Assembly: GCF_009299485.1 (NCBI RefSeq)
Contig: NZ_WBSO01000003.1
Coordinates: 1-64,000 of the forward strand
DNA length: 64,000 bases
Source: Bifidobacterium apri
Lineage (GTDB): Bacteria; Actinomycetota; Actinomycetes; Actinomycetales; Bifidobacteriaceae
Reading direction: 5' to 3'
In this document: one piece after another, positions 26,357-34,519 of the stretch
How the letters are laid out: the number at the start of each line of letters is the position of its first letter
How positions within the stretch are numbered: the first letter of the stretch is position 1
Notes under the pieces: model-generated
Database searches by the model: none
Told to the model about the DNA's origin: nothing
The model's input: the letters and a program-made list of their open reading frames with translations, nothing else
Translations under genes and position numbers: made by a program

Positions 26357-27853
26357 ATGGCTGAAAAACTGATGAAATTCTCTGAAGCCGTCAAGCGGTT
26401 CGACCCGGTGATCGGCTTGGAGACCCACGTCGAACTGTGCACGAACACGAAACTGTTCTGCCCGGCGCATATTGAATTCGGCGGTGAACCGAACACCCAG
26501 CTGACCCCGGTGAGCCTTGGCCTGCCGGGAAGCTTGCCGGTGATCAACGAAACCGCGGTCGATTTCGCCATCAAGCTGGGCCTCGCCCTGCACTGCGAAA
26601 TCGCCGAATGGAGCCAGTTCGCCCGCAAGAACTACTTCTACCCGGACATGCCGCGTGACTACCAGATCTCGCAGTATGACAAGCCGACCAACGGCAACGG
26701 TTACCTGGATGTCGAACTGGATGACGGCTCGATCTTCCGCGTGCCGATCGAACGTGCGCACATCGAAGACGACGCTGGCAAGAACACCCACGTGGGTGGC
26801 GCCGATGGCCGCATTGAGGGTGCTGACCATTCGCTGGTCGACTACAACCGTGCCGGTGTCCCGCTGATTGAGATCGTCACCAAGCCGATCGAAGGCGCGG
26901 GCGAGCGCGCCGCCGAAATCGCAGGCGCGTATATGCGCACCTTGCGTGATATCGTGCGCGCCCTGGGTATTTCCCACGCCCGTATGGAGCAGGGCAATAT
27001 GCGTGCCGACGTCAACGTGTCGCTGCGCAACAAGCCCACCGATCCGCTGGGTACGCGTTCGGAAACAAAGAACGTGAACTCCTTCCGCGGCATCGAGAAG
27101 ACCATCGTCTACGAGATCCGTCGTCAAGCCGCGCTGCTGACCGACGGTGGCGAAGTGCTGCAGGAGACCCGCCACTGGGATGAGGCCACGCAGACCACCG
27201 CCGGCGGTCGTGTCAAGACCGATGCCGACGATTACCGTTACTTCCCGGATCCTGATCTGGTGATGCTGCATATCACCAAGGAGCATATCGAGCGTATCGC
27301 CAAGGATATGCCGGAGATGCCGCGTGAGCGTCGCAACCGTCTGCAGAAGGAATGGAAGTTCTCCGATCTTGAGATGCGCGACGTGATCAACGCCGACGCG
27401 CTTGACCTGATCGAAGAGACCGTCAAGGCGGGTGCCGGTGCGTCCGGTGCGAAGAAGTGGTGGCTCGGCGAACTGTCCCGCGAAGCGAACGCACAGGGCG
27501 TTTCGCTTGAGGAACTGCCGATCACCCCTGCTGATGTCGCCGAAGTCGAGAAGCTCATCGCTTCCGGCAAGCTCAACGACAAGCTCGCGAAGAAGACCGT
27601 TGCCGGCGTGCTCGCCGGCGAAGGCACTCCGGACGAGGTCGTCAAGAAGCACGGCTACGAGGTCGTCCAGGATACGGGTGCGCTCGAAGCCGCGGTCGAC
27701 CAGGCGCTCGCCGACAATCCGGACATCGTTGAGAAGCTCAAGAGCGGCAATATGAAGCCGATGGGCGCGATCATCGGTGCCGTGATGCGTGCGACGAAGG
27801 GTCAGGCTGACGCCAAGGCGGTCAGTGGACTGGTCATGAAGAAGCTGCACTGA
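26357..27853 (+). CDS. gatB: Asp/Glu-tRNA amidotransferase subunit B
   Basis: 498 aa, full length. The subunit phosphorylates and amidates the aminoacyl group. [10 protein letters not shown] near the start is the family signature, with [17 protein letters not shown] (about 94-110) and the R(S)ETKNVNSFR segment of the catalytic cradle. A YqeY/GatB C-terminal tRNA-binding domain fills about 350-498 and ends MKKLH. It follows gatA by 19 bases with GGAGGA upstream. Confidence 0.96.
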   Translation: MAEKLMKFSEAVKRFDPVIGLETHVELCTNTKLFCPAHIEFGGEPNTQLTPVSLGLPGSLPVINETAVDFAIKLGLALHCEIAEWSQFARKNYFYPDMPRDYQISQYDKPTNGNGYLDVELDDGSIFRVPIERAHIEDDAGKNTHVGGADGRIEGADHSLVDYNRAGVPLIEIVTKPIEGAGERAAEIAGAYMRTLRDIVRALGISHARMEQGNMRADVNVSLRNKPTDPLGTRSETKNVNSFRGIEKTIVYEIRRQAALLTDGGEVLQETRHWDEATQTTAGGRVKTDADDYRYFPDPDLVMLHITKEHIERIAKDMPEMPRERRNRLQKEWKFSDLEMRDVINADALDLIEETVKAGAGASGAKKWWLGELSREANAQGVSLEELPITPADVAEVEKLIASGKLNDKLAKKTVAGVLAGEGTPDEVVKKHGYEVVQDTGALEAAVDQALADNPDIVEKLKSGNMKPMGAIIGAVMRATKGQADAKAVSGLVMKKLH

Positions 27854-27966
27854 CCGGTTGACCCGGGCGGCTGTGTCGCGTGATTGCACGGCGTGACCGT
27901 CAGACGGTTGCCGTATCAAATCGCCGACATTGCCGCCGTGACAGAATGTGCGACCTGCCAAGCAGG

Positions 27967-28000
27967 ACAGCCCCGCAGAACCAACGCTCTGCGGGGCTGT
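27967..28000 (+). terminator. Terminator of gatCAB
   Basis: A 13-bp perfect stem (ACAGCCCCGCAGA, 27967-27979, with 27988-28000) and an 8-base loop, followed by TGTATT. Confidence 0.85.
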
Positions 28001-28023
28001 TGTATTCGGCGTGCACCTTCTGT

Positions 28024-28113
28024 TTCTGCCGACGTTGGGTGCGGCGTTAGTGTCGGCAGAGGGTTGTTCTTCTGTTTCTGCCGACGCTGGGGTGACGCTC
28101 AGCGTCGGCAGAA
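28024..28113. repeat. Two copies of the CTGCCGACGCTG palindromic repeat
   Basis: Each copy is an inverted pair of TTCTGCCGACGCTG with a short centre: 28024-28060 (imperfect) and 28076-28113 (14 perfect pairs). They lie in the 472-base gap after gatB, which also holds the gatCAB terminator and the promoter of the next gene but no gene. Related copies occur at 48754-48936. Confidence 0.85.
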
Positions 28114-28282
28114 GGCGGAGCGGACGCTGGGGCATGGCGAGTCGATCCATAGCGCGTCGAAGGTATCCGTTCGGGGGTATGATACATCCGGTCCATGGCG
28201 TGTCGGGGGCATCACGGGGACTGGTATTCGCATGTTCCGTACAGGTCTGCGTGAAATCCTTCAACTTTGTTGCGCAGCTCGG

Positions 28283-28288
28283 TAGAAT
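28283..28288 (+). promoter_or_regulatory. -10 box of the GNAT/DUF2469 unit
   Basis: TAGAAT lies about 38 bases before the ATG at 28326. TTGTTG near 28267 is a weak -35 candidate. Confidence 0.45.
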
Positions 28289-28325
28289 GGGACCGTATTG
28301 GTAACGCTTATGAGGATGAAAGCGA

Positions 28326-29501
28326 ATGTCTGAACAAACACAGTCAGTGGCGGATGGCACGGTCAATGATGCGGTCACCGGTGATGATCGCCGTGAATTG
28401 CCTGCCCAGATCACCATTCCCGAAATCCGTGGGGAGATGGTGCATCTGCGCCCGGCAAGTCTTGAGGATCTCGAGCGCCTCGACCGGCTTGACGCGTTCT
28501 ACAATGCATCCGGCATCACCGGCAAGGACCGCGAATCCGAACGTGCGGCGGTCAACGCATGGGTGCGTCGTTCCGTAGCATGGGCGCAGGGCCGCGCATC
28601 CGTGGACTGCGGCGTGGCGGATCCCGAATCGCGCCCCACCATCGCATGGGCGATTCTGACCGATGCCGACCGCGACGGCGACGGTGTCATCGACGCTGAG
28701 GCGACAGACAATGTCATCGGCATGATTTTCCTGATCGATATCGACGGATGGTCCCGCTCCGCCAGAATCCAAGTGGTGCTTGGCAAAGATTACCGTGGCC
28801 GCGGCTATTCGCGCGACGCGATGCCGCGTGTGATGACCTTCGGTTTTGCACCGAGGCCGGTCGGCTTGGGCATGCACCGCATCTGGGTCGCGGTGCCGGA
28901 GAAGAACACGCGCTCGCTGTCGGTATATCAGTCTCTTGGATTCATCCCTTCCGGCACGTCACGCGATGCGTTGTGGGACGCCGAGAACAACAAGTATCAG
29001 GATCTCATCGTTATGGACATGCTGACGGACGAATACGATCCGATCCGTTCGCTCGAGGTCTTCGGCATGCATGTGTTCGAAGACAATCCGGGTGTCAAGG
29101 AAGCGTTGTGCGCGCGTGAGCATTCGCTGGCGATTCGCAAGCGTGAACACCCCGCTGATGGCGTCGATCACGCATCGGACACAGCCGTTACAAGCGAGCG
29201 GCACCTTGACCAGAGCGATCAGAAGGTGAAGCAAGCGCATGCCCAGGCACCGGATACGATTGGCGAAACCGGCGCGTCGGAAGATGATGCTTCGCATGAC
29301 GGTTCCGATCGTGCGGCTGCCGACCCGTCTCATGAAGAAACCGATGCTGATGAGCGCGCGTCCGCGGGAGCGCCTGGCCATCAGACGCTGGACGGTGAGG
29401 GGAATTGGCCGCACAGCTCGCACGACCGTCAACCGTCCAAACAGGCGTGGTGGCGCACCATCGGTCGTAAGCGTGAGCGTAGGACGGAGGAGGGCGCATG
29501 A
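28326..29501 (+). CDS. GNAT family N-acetyltransferase with disordered C-terminal tail
   Basis: 391 aa. Residues about 38-240 form a GNAT domain: an N-terminal VHLRPASLEDLERLDRL, then the acetyl-CoA loop VVLGKDYRGRGYSRDAM (R/QxxGxG/A pattern), and NTRSLSVYQSLGFIPSG near the end. The pattern resembles acetyltransferases that act on protein N-termini or antibiotics, but the target is unknown. Residues about 265-391 are Asp, Ser, Ala and His-rich and probably disordered, ending WWRTIGRKRERRTEEGA. GAGGA lies 10 bases before the ATG. The stop overlaps the next gene by 4 bases. Confidence 0.8.
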   Translation: MSEQTQSVADGTVNDAVTGDDRRELPAQITIPEIRGEMVHLRPASLEDLERLDRLDAFYNASGITGKDRESERAAVNAWVRRSVAWAQGRASVDCGVADPESRPTIAWAILTDADRDGDGVIDAEATDNVIGMIFLIDIDGWSRSARIQVVLGKDYRGRGYSRDAMPRVMTFGFAPRPVGLGMHRIWVAVPEKNTRSLSVYQSLGFIPSGTSRDALWDAENNKYQDLIVMDMLTDEYDPIRSLEVFGMHVFEDNPGVKEALCAREHSLAIRKREHPADGVDHASDTAVTSERHLDQSDQKVKQAHAQAPDTIGETGASEDDASHDGSDRAAADPSHEETDADERASAGAPGHQTLDGEGNWPHSSHDRQPSKQAWWRTIGRKRERRTEEGA

Positions 29502-29812
29502 GCGCGGAAGATCTTGACAATTACGAGACGGATGCCGAACTCGCCCTGTACCGGGAGTATCGGGATGTCATCAAGCTGTTCACCTACGTCGTTGAGACGG
29601 AACGCCGGTTCTATCTGGCGAACAAAGTCGATTTCAACGTGCGTTCCGCTGGGCAGGACGTGTATTTTGACGTGCAATTGACAGATGCGTGGGTATGGGA
29701 TATCTATCGTTCTTCCCGATTCGTCAAAAGCGTACGGATCGTCACCTTCAAAGATGTGAATGTCGAAGAGGTCCAGAAAACCGATATCGATATTCCGGAT
29801 TCGTTGACCTGA
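29498..29812 (+). CDS. DUF2469 family protein
   Basis: 104 aa. The sequence MSAEDLDNYETDAELALY, then YREYRDV, VVETERRFYLANKVD, and DAWVWDIYRSSRFVKSVRIVTFKDVN closely follows the DUF2469 family, an actinobacterial family of unknown function. Its ATG overlaps the GNAT stop (ATGA), indicating coupled translation. It was read as soluble, with no signal or membrane helix. Confidence 0.85.
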   Translation: MSAEDLDNYETDAELALYREYRDVIKLFTYVVETERRFYLANKVDFNVRSAGQDVYFDVQLTDAWVWDIYRSSRFVKSVRIVTFKDVNVEEVQKTDIDIPDSLT

Positions 29813-29826
29813 CGCGGTTCATGCGG

Positions 29827-29851
29827 CTCCCCGCCGTTTGGTGGCGGGGAG
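29827..29851 (+). terminator. Terminator after the DUF2469 gene
   Basis: CTCCCCGCC pairs with GGCGGGGAG over a 7-base loop, 14 bases after the stop. There is no strong T-run. Confidence 0.7.
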
Positions 29852-29959
29852 TGCTAGCATGACATACGGTTTATTCGTGTACCTTTTCGGCTTCGGCGTC
29901 CATGATGCGCCGAATCATGTAGAGTTTCACTGATTTGTTGTGTTATCCAGGAGGTCATT

Positions 29960-31549
29960 GTGGCACAGAAACAGTCTGTCGTGATTATCGGCGGCGGTCC
30001 CGCCGGTCTTACCGCCGCGTGGGAACTGGTGAAAAAAGGCGGCGCCGAGCAGTACGACGTGACAGTGCTTGAAGAGACCGGGGAGTTCGGCGGCATTTCG
30101 CGTACCGTGAAGCACAACGGCAACCGTATGGATATCGGCGGCCACCGTTTCTTCTCGAAGGACGACCGCATCATGGATTGGTGGAAGGACGTGCTGCCGC
30201 TCCAGGGCGCCCCGTCCTATGACGACAAGAAGCTCGGCCGTCATCATGATTTGGAACCGGGCGGGCCGGATCCGGAGAAAGAAGACAAGGTGATGCTCAA
30301 GCGTCACCGTGTGTCCCGTATTTTCTGGAATCAGCATTTCTTCGAGTACCCGATTTCCCTGTCTGCCAATACGCTCAAGGCCATGGGCTTCAAGCTCACC
30401 ATGGTCGCCGGCTTCAGCTATCTGAAATCCGTATTCCACAAGCTGCCGGAAACGAACCTTGAAAACTTCTACATCAATCGTTTCGGCCGCAAACTGTATT
30501 CGATGTTCTTCGAAGGGTATACCGAGAAGCTGTGGGGGCGTCACCCGAGCCAGATTTCCGCTGACTGGGGTTCGCAGCGCGTCAAGGGCCTGAGCATCAT
30601 GGGCGTGCTCAAGAACGCGTTCCAGAAGCTCCTGCCGAAGAAGCGTGATTCGAAGGAAGTCGAGACTTCCCTGATTGAAGAGTTCTGGTACCCGAAGTTC
30701 GGCCCGGGCCAGTTGTGGGAGACGGTCGAGCATAATTGTGAGCAGGCTGGGGCGAAGGTCATCACCAACGCCAAGGTGGTCGAAGTACGTCAGGAAGGCG
30801 GCAAGATCGCGTCCGTCATCTACGTCGATCATGAGGGCAATCGCACCGAGCTGAAAGCCGACCAGTTCATTTCGTCCATGCCGGTCAAGGATTTGATCAA
30901 TGCGGTGGACGAGTCGGACAAGCCTGCGCCGAAGGACATCACAGCGATCGCCAATGGTCTGCCGTACCGTGATTTCGTGACTGTCGGCCTGCTGGTCAAG
31001 CATCTTCGCTTGAAGAACACGACCGATATCCCCACGCTCGGCAACCCGCCGATTGTGCCGGATTGCTGGATTTACGTGCAGGATCCGGGCTATAAGGTCG
31101 GCCGCATCCAGGTATTCAACAACTGGAGCCCGTACCTGGTCAAGGATGTTGACGACACCGTGTGGATCGGTCTTGAATACTTCTGCAAAGAAGGCGACGA
31201 TTTTTGGAATATGACCGATGAGGAGGCCACAAAGTTCGCCATCGAGGAAATGACCCGCATGCGCGTGATCAACGGCCCGCAGGATGTACTGGATTCGCAT
31301 CGTGAGCGTGTCAAGAAGGCGTATCCTGCGTACTTCGACACTTACGCGCAAATGCCGGAGCTCGTCGAATACCTTGATTCCTTCGGCAACCTGTATTGTG
31401 TGGGCCGGAACGGCCAGCACCGGTACAACAACATGGATCATTCCATGGCCACGGCGATCGAGGCGGTCAACAACATCAAGACCGGCAAGACGTCGAAGAA
31501 GAACGTGTGGTCGGTGAATACCGACAAGTCCTATCACGAGCAGAAGTAG
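29960..31549 (+). CDS. FAD-dependent oxidoreductase (protoporphyrinogen oxidase/amine oxidase-like)
   Basis: 529 aa, cytosolic. The N-terminus VVIIGGGPAGLTAAWELVKKG is a classic FAD-binding Rossmann motif (GGGPAG), followed by the acidic residue of VLEE and the GG motif in GGISRTV. The middle (SRIFWNQHFFEYPIS, FGRKLYSMFFEGYTEKLWG) matches a family often annotated as NAD(P)/FAD-dependent oxidoreductase related to UDP-galactopyranose mutase and protoporphyrinogen oxidase. WGRHPSQISADWG is characteristic. The substrate is unknown. Start GTG 29960 has AGGAGG 8 bases upstream. It stands alone between two terminators. Confidence 0.8.
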   Translation: MAQKQSVVIIGGGPAGLTAAWELVKKGGAEQYDVTVLEETGEFGGISRTVKHNGNRMDIGGHRFFSKDDRIMDWWKDVLPLQGAPSYDDKKLGRHHDLEPGGPDPEKEDKVMLKRHRVSRIFWNQHFFEYPISLSANTLKAMGFKLTMVAGFSYLKSVFHKLPETNLENFYINRFGRKLYSMFFEGYTEKLWGRHPSQISADWGSQRVKGLSIMGVLKNAFQKLLPKKRDSKEVETSLIEEFWYPKFGPGQLWETVEHNCEQAGAKVITNAKVVEVRQEGGKIASVIYVDHEGNRTELKADQFISSMPVKDLINAVDESDKPAPKDITAIANGLPYRDFVTVGLLVKHLRLKNTTDIPTLGNPPIVPDCWIYVQDPGYKVGRIQVFNNWSPYLVKDVDDTVWIGLEYFCKEGDDFWNMTDEEATKFAIEEMTRMRVINGPQDVLDSHRERVKKAYPAYFDTYAQMPELVEYLDSFGNLYCVGRNGQHRYNNMDHSMATAIEAVNNIKTGKTSKKNVWSVNTDKSYHEQK

Positions 31550-31570
31550 CGGCAACCGCGAGCATTGCTG

Positions 31571-31606
31571 ACAGCCCGCCTTCCCGTCATCGGGTCGGCG
31601 GGCTGT
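31571..31606 (+). terminator. Terminator after the FAD oxidoreductase gene
   Basis: ACAGCCCGCC (31571-31580) pairs with GGCGGGCTGT (31597-31606). An inner CCCG/CGGG pair sits in the loop. TTGATT follows. Confidence 0.85.
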
Positions 31607-31804
31607 TTGATTCACATGGCGGCAAAGCGCGTCACCATAGGTGGCGGTGTGTTGCGCCGGTCGCGGCTGCGTTGTACAGTAATGAAAGTTCGGTCGGGTC
31701 TGAAGACCGTGGTCATCGAACGTTTCATCGCGGTTTTTCCGCATCTTGTCATACAGCTCGCCGTCGTAGCGTCGGTAGAAGCCACAGAAAGGCAACATTA
31801 GGCA

Positions 31805-33784
31805 ATGAGCCAAAATCTTGAGGATATGAAGCTGCCCGAGCTCAGGGAGCTCGCCAAGCAGATGGGTCTGCGTGGCACGTCAACCATGCGTAAGCCCCAG
31901 CTGCTCGCAACGTTGCAGGCGGCTCGCACTGGAGGGCAGGCGCCGGCCGGGGTTACGGTGCGTGTGGCGAAGCCGGTGAAGAAGACCGCCGCTTCGGAAC
32001 AATCGCAAGCGCAGCCGACAGTTGCGGCGAAAGCATCCAAATCCGAGTCTGAGCCGGCTTTCAAGCCGGCAGCCGAGAGTGCTCAGCCGGTGGCACACAC
32101 CGAGCGCAGGCCGTTGCGCGTCCCGCCGATTGCCCATACCGAGGCGATTTCCTCGATGGAAGGTGAATTGCAAATGTCGCGCGTGCATGAGCGCCGCAAT
32201 CATCGTCGCGGCGGTGAGTCCGGGGGCTCGTCTCTGCTCGACCAGCTTGATCTTGACAGCAGCGAAGGCATGCGCACCCGCCGTCGTGGCAGTGACCATG
32301 GTGAGATTCGCCGTCGTGGGGGTCGTGCGGATTCAACCGTGCAGGAACGTGAGGAAGAAGCCGTGCGGGATCTTGACGATATTCTCGCAAGCCTTCCGGC
32401 GCAGAAGAACGAGGAACATGCCGGTGACGATCGCGCATTCGGTCGCCGTCGTGGAACCGGTCGCAACGACCGTATCGAGCGCAATGATCGTGCGGAACGC
32501 AATGAACGAACCGAGCGTGGCGAGCATTCCGACCGGTCTGATCGCAACGACCGCTCCGAGCGCAATGACCGCAGGAACGGCAATCGTCGCTTGCGCGGCC
32601 GCGATCTTGACGAACGTCGTGGCGAAGAGCAGAATGAGGAACTCGTCCCGGTCGCCGGCATCGTCGATGTGCTGGATTCGTATGCGTTCATCCGCACGTC
32701 GGGCTATCTGCCCGGCCCGAATGACGTATACGTTTCCATGGGACAAGTGAAGAAATACGGTCTTCGCAAGGGAGACGCCGTGCAAGGCACGATTCGCACC
32801 CCGCGCGAAGGCGACCGGCGCAACCAGCGGCAGAAATTCGTGCCGTTGCAGGCGATCAGCAGCATCAACGGCATGAGTGTCGACGAGGCTGCGAACCGTC
32901 CGCAGTTCGCCAAGCTCACCCCGCTGTACCCGCAGGAGCGGCTCCGTCAGGAAACCACGCCGAATAAGCTGATCGGCCGAATCATCGACCTGGTCGCCCC
33001 CATCGGCAAGGGCCAGCGCGGTCTGATCGTCTCCCCGCCGAAGGCCGGCAAGACCATCACCCTGCAAGCCATCGCGAATGCGATTACCGTGAACAACCCG
33101 GAAGTCCATCTCATGGTCGTGCTGGTGGACGAGCGCCCTGAAGAGGTCACGGATATGGAGCGGACTGTGCAAGGCGAAGTCATCTCTTCGACCTTCGACC
33201 GTCCGGCGAGCGATCATACGATGGTCGCCGAATTGGCGATCGAGCGCGCGAAGCGTCTGGTCGAGCTCGGTCAGGATGTCGTCGTGCTGCTGGATTCCAT
33301 GACACGTCTCGCCCGCGCCTACAATATCGCGGCACCGGCGTCAGGCCGCATCCTGTCCGGTGGTGTGGATGCGCAGGCGTTGTATCCGCCGAAGAAGTTC
33401 TTCGGCGCCGCTCGCAACATCGAAAACGGCGGTTCGCTCACCATTATTTCGACCGCGCTGGTGGAAACCGGTTCGAAGATGGATGAAGTGATTTTCGAGG
33501 AGTTCAAGGGCACCGGCAACATGGAATTGCGGTTGAGCCGCGATTTGGCCGACAAGCGTATGTTCCCCGCCGTCGATATCAACGCATCCGGCACTCGCCG
33601 CGAGGAGCTGATCACTTCGCCGCAGGAACTGCCGATCATTTACCGTTTGCGTCGTCTGTTTGGCGGACTCGAACCCGAGCAGGCGTATCAGGCGTTGGTG
33701 CCGCGCTTGAAGAAGACCCCCAGCAATCGTGACTTCCTCAAGGCACTGGTGCAGCAGTCGGGTGTGGGCGCATCCTCGAACTGA
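31805..33784 (+). CDS. rho: Transcription termination factor Rho
   Basis: 659 aa, longer than the 419 aa of E. coli Rho, as is usual in actinobacteria. Residues 8-45 are the Rho N-terminal domain (KLPELRELAKQMGL). An insertion of about 200 residues follows, including a repeat-like RNDR, RNER, RSDRND run near residues 218-258. The RNA-binding domain is at about 275-350, and the ATPase has Walker A PPKAGKT (about 410) and the Q- and R-loop sequences typical of Rho. Rho ends untranslated transcripts as a hexameric helicase. The 5' leader of over 200 bases is structured, but no attenuator was identified. The start codon follows AAAGG with loose spacing. Confidence 0.95.
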   Translation: MSQNLEDMKLPELRELAKQMGLRGTSTMRKPQLLATLQAARTGGQAPAGVTVRVAKPVKKTAASEQSQAQPTVAAKASKSESEPAFKPAAESAQPVAHTERRPLRVPPIAHTEAISSMEGELQMSRVHERRNHRRGGESGGSSLLDQLDLDSSEGMRTRRRGSDHGEIRRRGGRADSTVQEREEEAVRDLDDILASLPAQKNEEHAGDDRAFGRRRGTGRNDRIERNDRAERNERTERGEHSDRSDRNDRSERNDRRNGNRRLRGRDLDERRGEEQNEELVPVAGIVDVLDSYAFIRTSGYLPGPNDVYVSMGQVKKYGLRKGDAVQGTIRTPREGDRRNQRQKFVPLQAISSINGMSVDEAANRPQFAKLTPLYPQERLRQETTPNKLIGRIIDLVAPIGKGQRGLIVSPPKAGKTITLQAIANAITVNNPEVHLMVVLVDERPEEVTDMERTVQGEVISSTFDRPASDHTMVAELAIERAKRLVELGQDVVVLLDSMTRLARAYNIAAPASGRILSGGVDAQALYPPKKFFGAARNIENGGSLTIISTALVETGSKMDEVIFEEFKGTGNMELRLSRDLADKRMFPAVDINASGTRREELITSPQELPIIYRLRRLFGGLEPEQAYQALVPRLKKTPSNRDFLKALVQQSGVGASSN

Positions 33785-33849
33785 GTGTCCCCGATGCTCA
33801 CCCGATGCCCATCAGGCGATGACGGTATGCGCCGCATCGGCTGACCATG

Positions 33850-33885
33850 ATGATGGCGGATTGTCCGATGATGATCCGCCATCAT
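33850..33885 (+). terminator. Terminator of rho
   Basis: A perfect 12-bp stem (ATGATGGCGGAT, 33850-33861, with 33874-33885) and a 12-base loop. Confidence 0.7.
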
Positions 33886-33901
33886 TGTCATGGTGGCTCG
33901 T

Positions 33902-33936
33902 CGGTGTCGGCAGGCGGCATCAGCGCGCCGACACCG
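33902..33936. repeat. Second inverted repeat downstream of rho
   Basis: CGGTGTCGGC (33902-33911) pairs with GCCGACACCG (33927-33936). It may be a backup terminator or a relative of the GCCGAC repeat family. Confidence 0.55.
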
Positions 33937-34020
33937 GCGGATCCGCATCCACGCGATATCCGTGCGGGATACGCTGCCGCTGGTGGATAAACGTGAAATC
34001 GCCTTCGGTAAGGCAAGGCT

Positions 34021-34026
34021 GATAAT
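34021..34026 (+). promoter_or_regulatory. -10 box, near-leaderless chorismate mutase start
   Basis: GATAAT ends 9 bases before the ATG at 34036. Confidence 0.45.
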
Positions 34027-34035
34027 CTGGACATC

Positions 34036-34428
34036 ATGAACGATTCCGAACATGGTGATTGGCAGGACACGACCATCGATTCCCGGCAGGCGCAGGAGCA
34101 TCCGGAAGTCGCACAGGCGGTGCAGAAAATCAAGGCGTTACGTCAGTCGATTGACAATGTGGACACGGCTATCGTCTCGTTGCTCGCGGAACGATTCAAA
34201 TTCACCTCCGAAGTCGGCGTACTCAAGGCGCAGGCGGGATTCGCCCCTGCCGACTGGAAGCGTGAAGACGCACAAATCCAACGGCTCCACCGGGTGGCGC
34301 AGGAAGCCGGCCTCGACCCGGAAATCGCGGAGATGTACCGGGAATTCGTCGTCACGGAAGCCAAGAAGCGCCATCAACGCATCGCCGACGCCGGCGGGGA
34401 TCCGGGCGTGTTGGATGTGTTCGCGTGA
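34036..34428 (+). CDS. Chorismate mutase (AroQ class)
   Basis: 130 aa. The AroQ helix pattern is present: LRQSIDNVDTAIVSLLAERFKFTSEVGVLKA, with the Arg, the Asp and the RFKxxxxVGxLK core (about residues 36-67), then an acidic QIQRLHRVAQEAGLD and MYREFVVTEAKKRHQRI. AroQ proteins convert chorismate to prephenate for phenylalanine and tyrosine synthesis. The N-terminal ~30 residues are polar. The predicted start lies just after GATAAT. It was judged cytosolic because no signal peptide is seen. Confidence 0.85.
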   Translation: MNDSEHGDWQDTTIDSRQAQEHPEVAQAVQKIKALRQSIDNVDTAIVSLLAERFKFTSEVGVLKAQAGFAPADWKREDAQIQRLHRVAQEAGLDPEIAEMYREFVVTEAKKRHQRIADAGGDPGVLDVFA

Positions 34429-34519
34429 GTTGGGAACTCGGCGCGGACGACGTATCCGGACAAGCATCGGAGGCATGAATCCGAGACAATACCACGAAAA
34501 CAAGGAGTGAACGACACTG

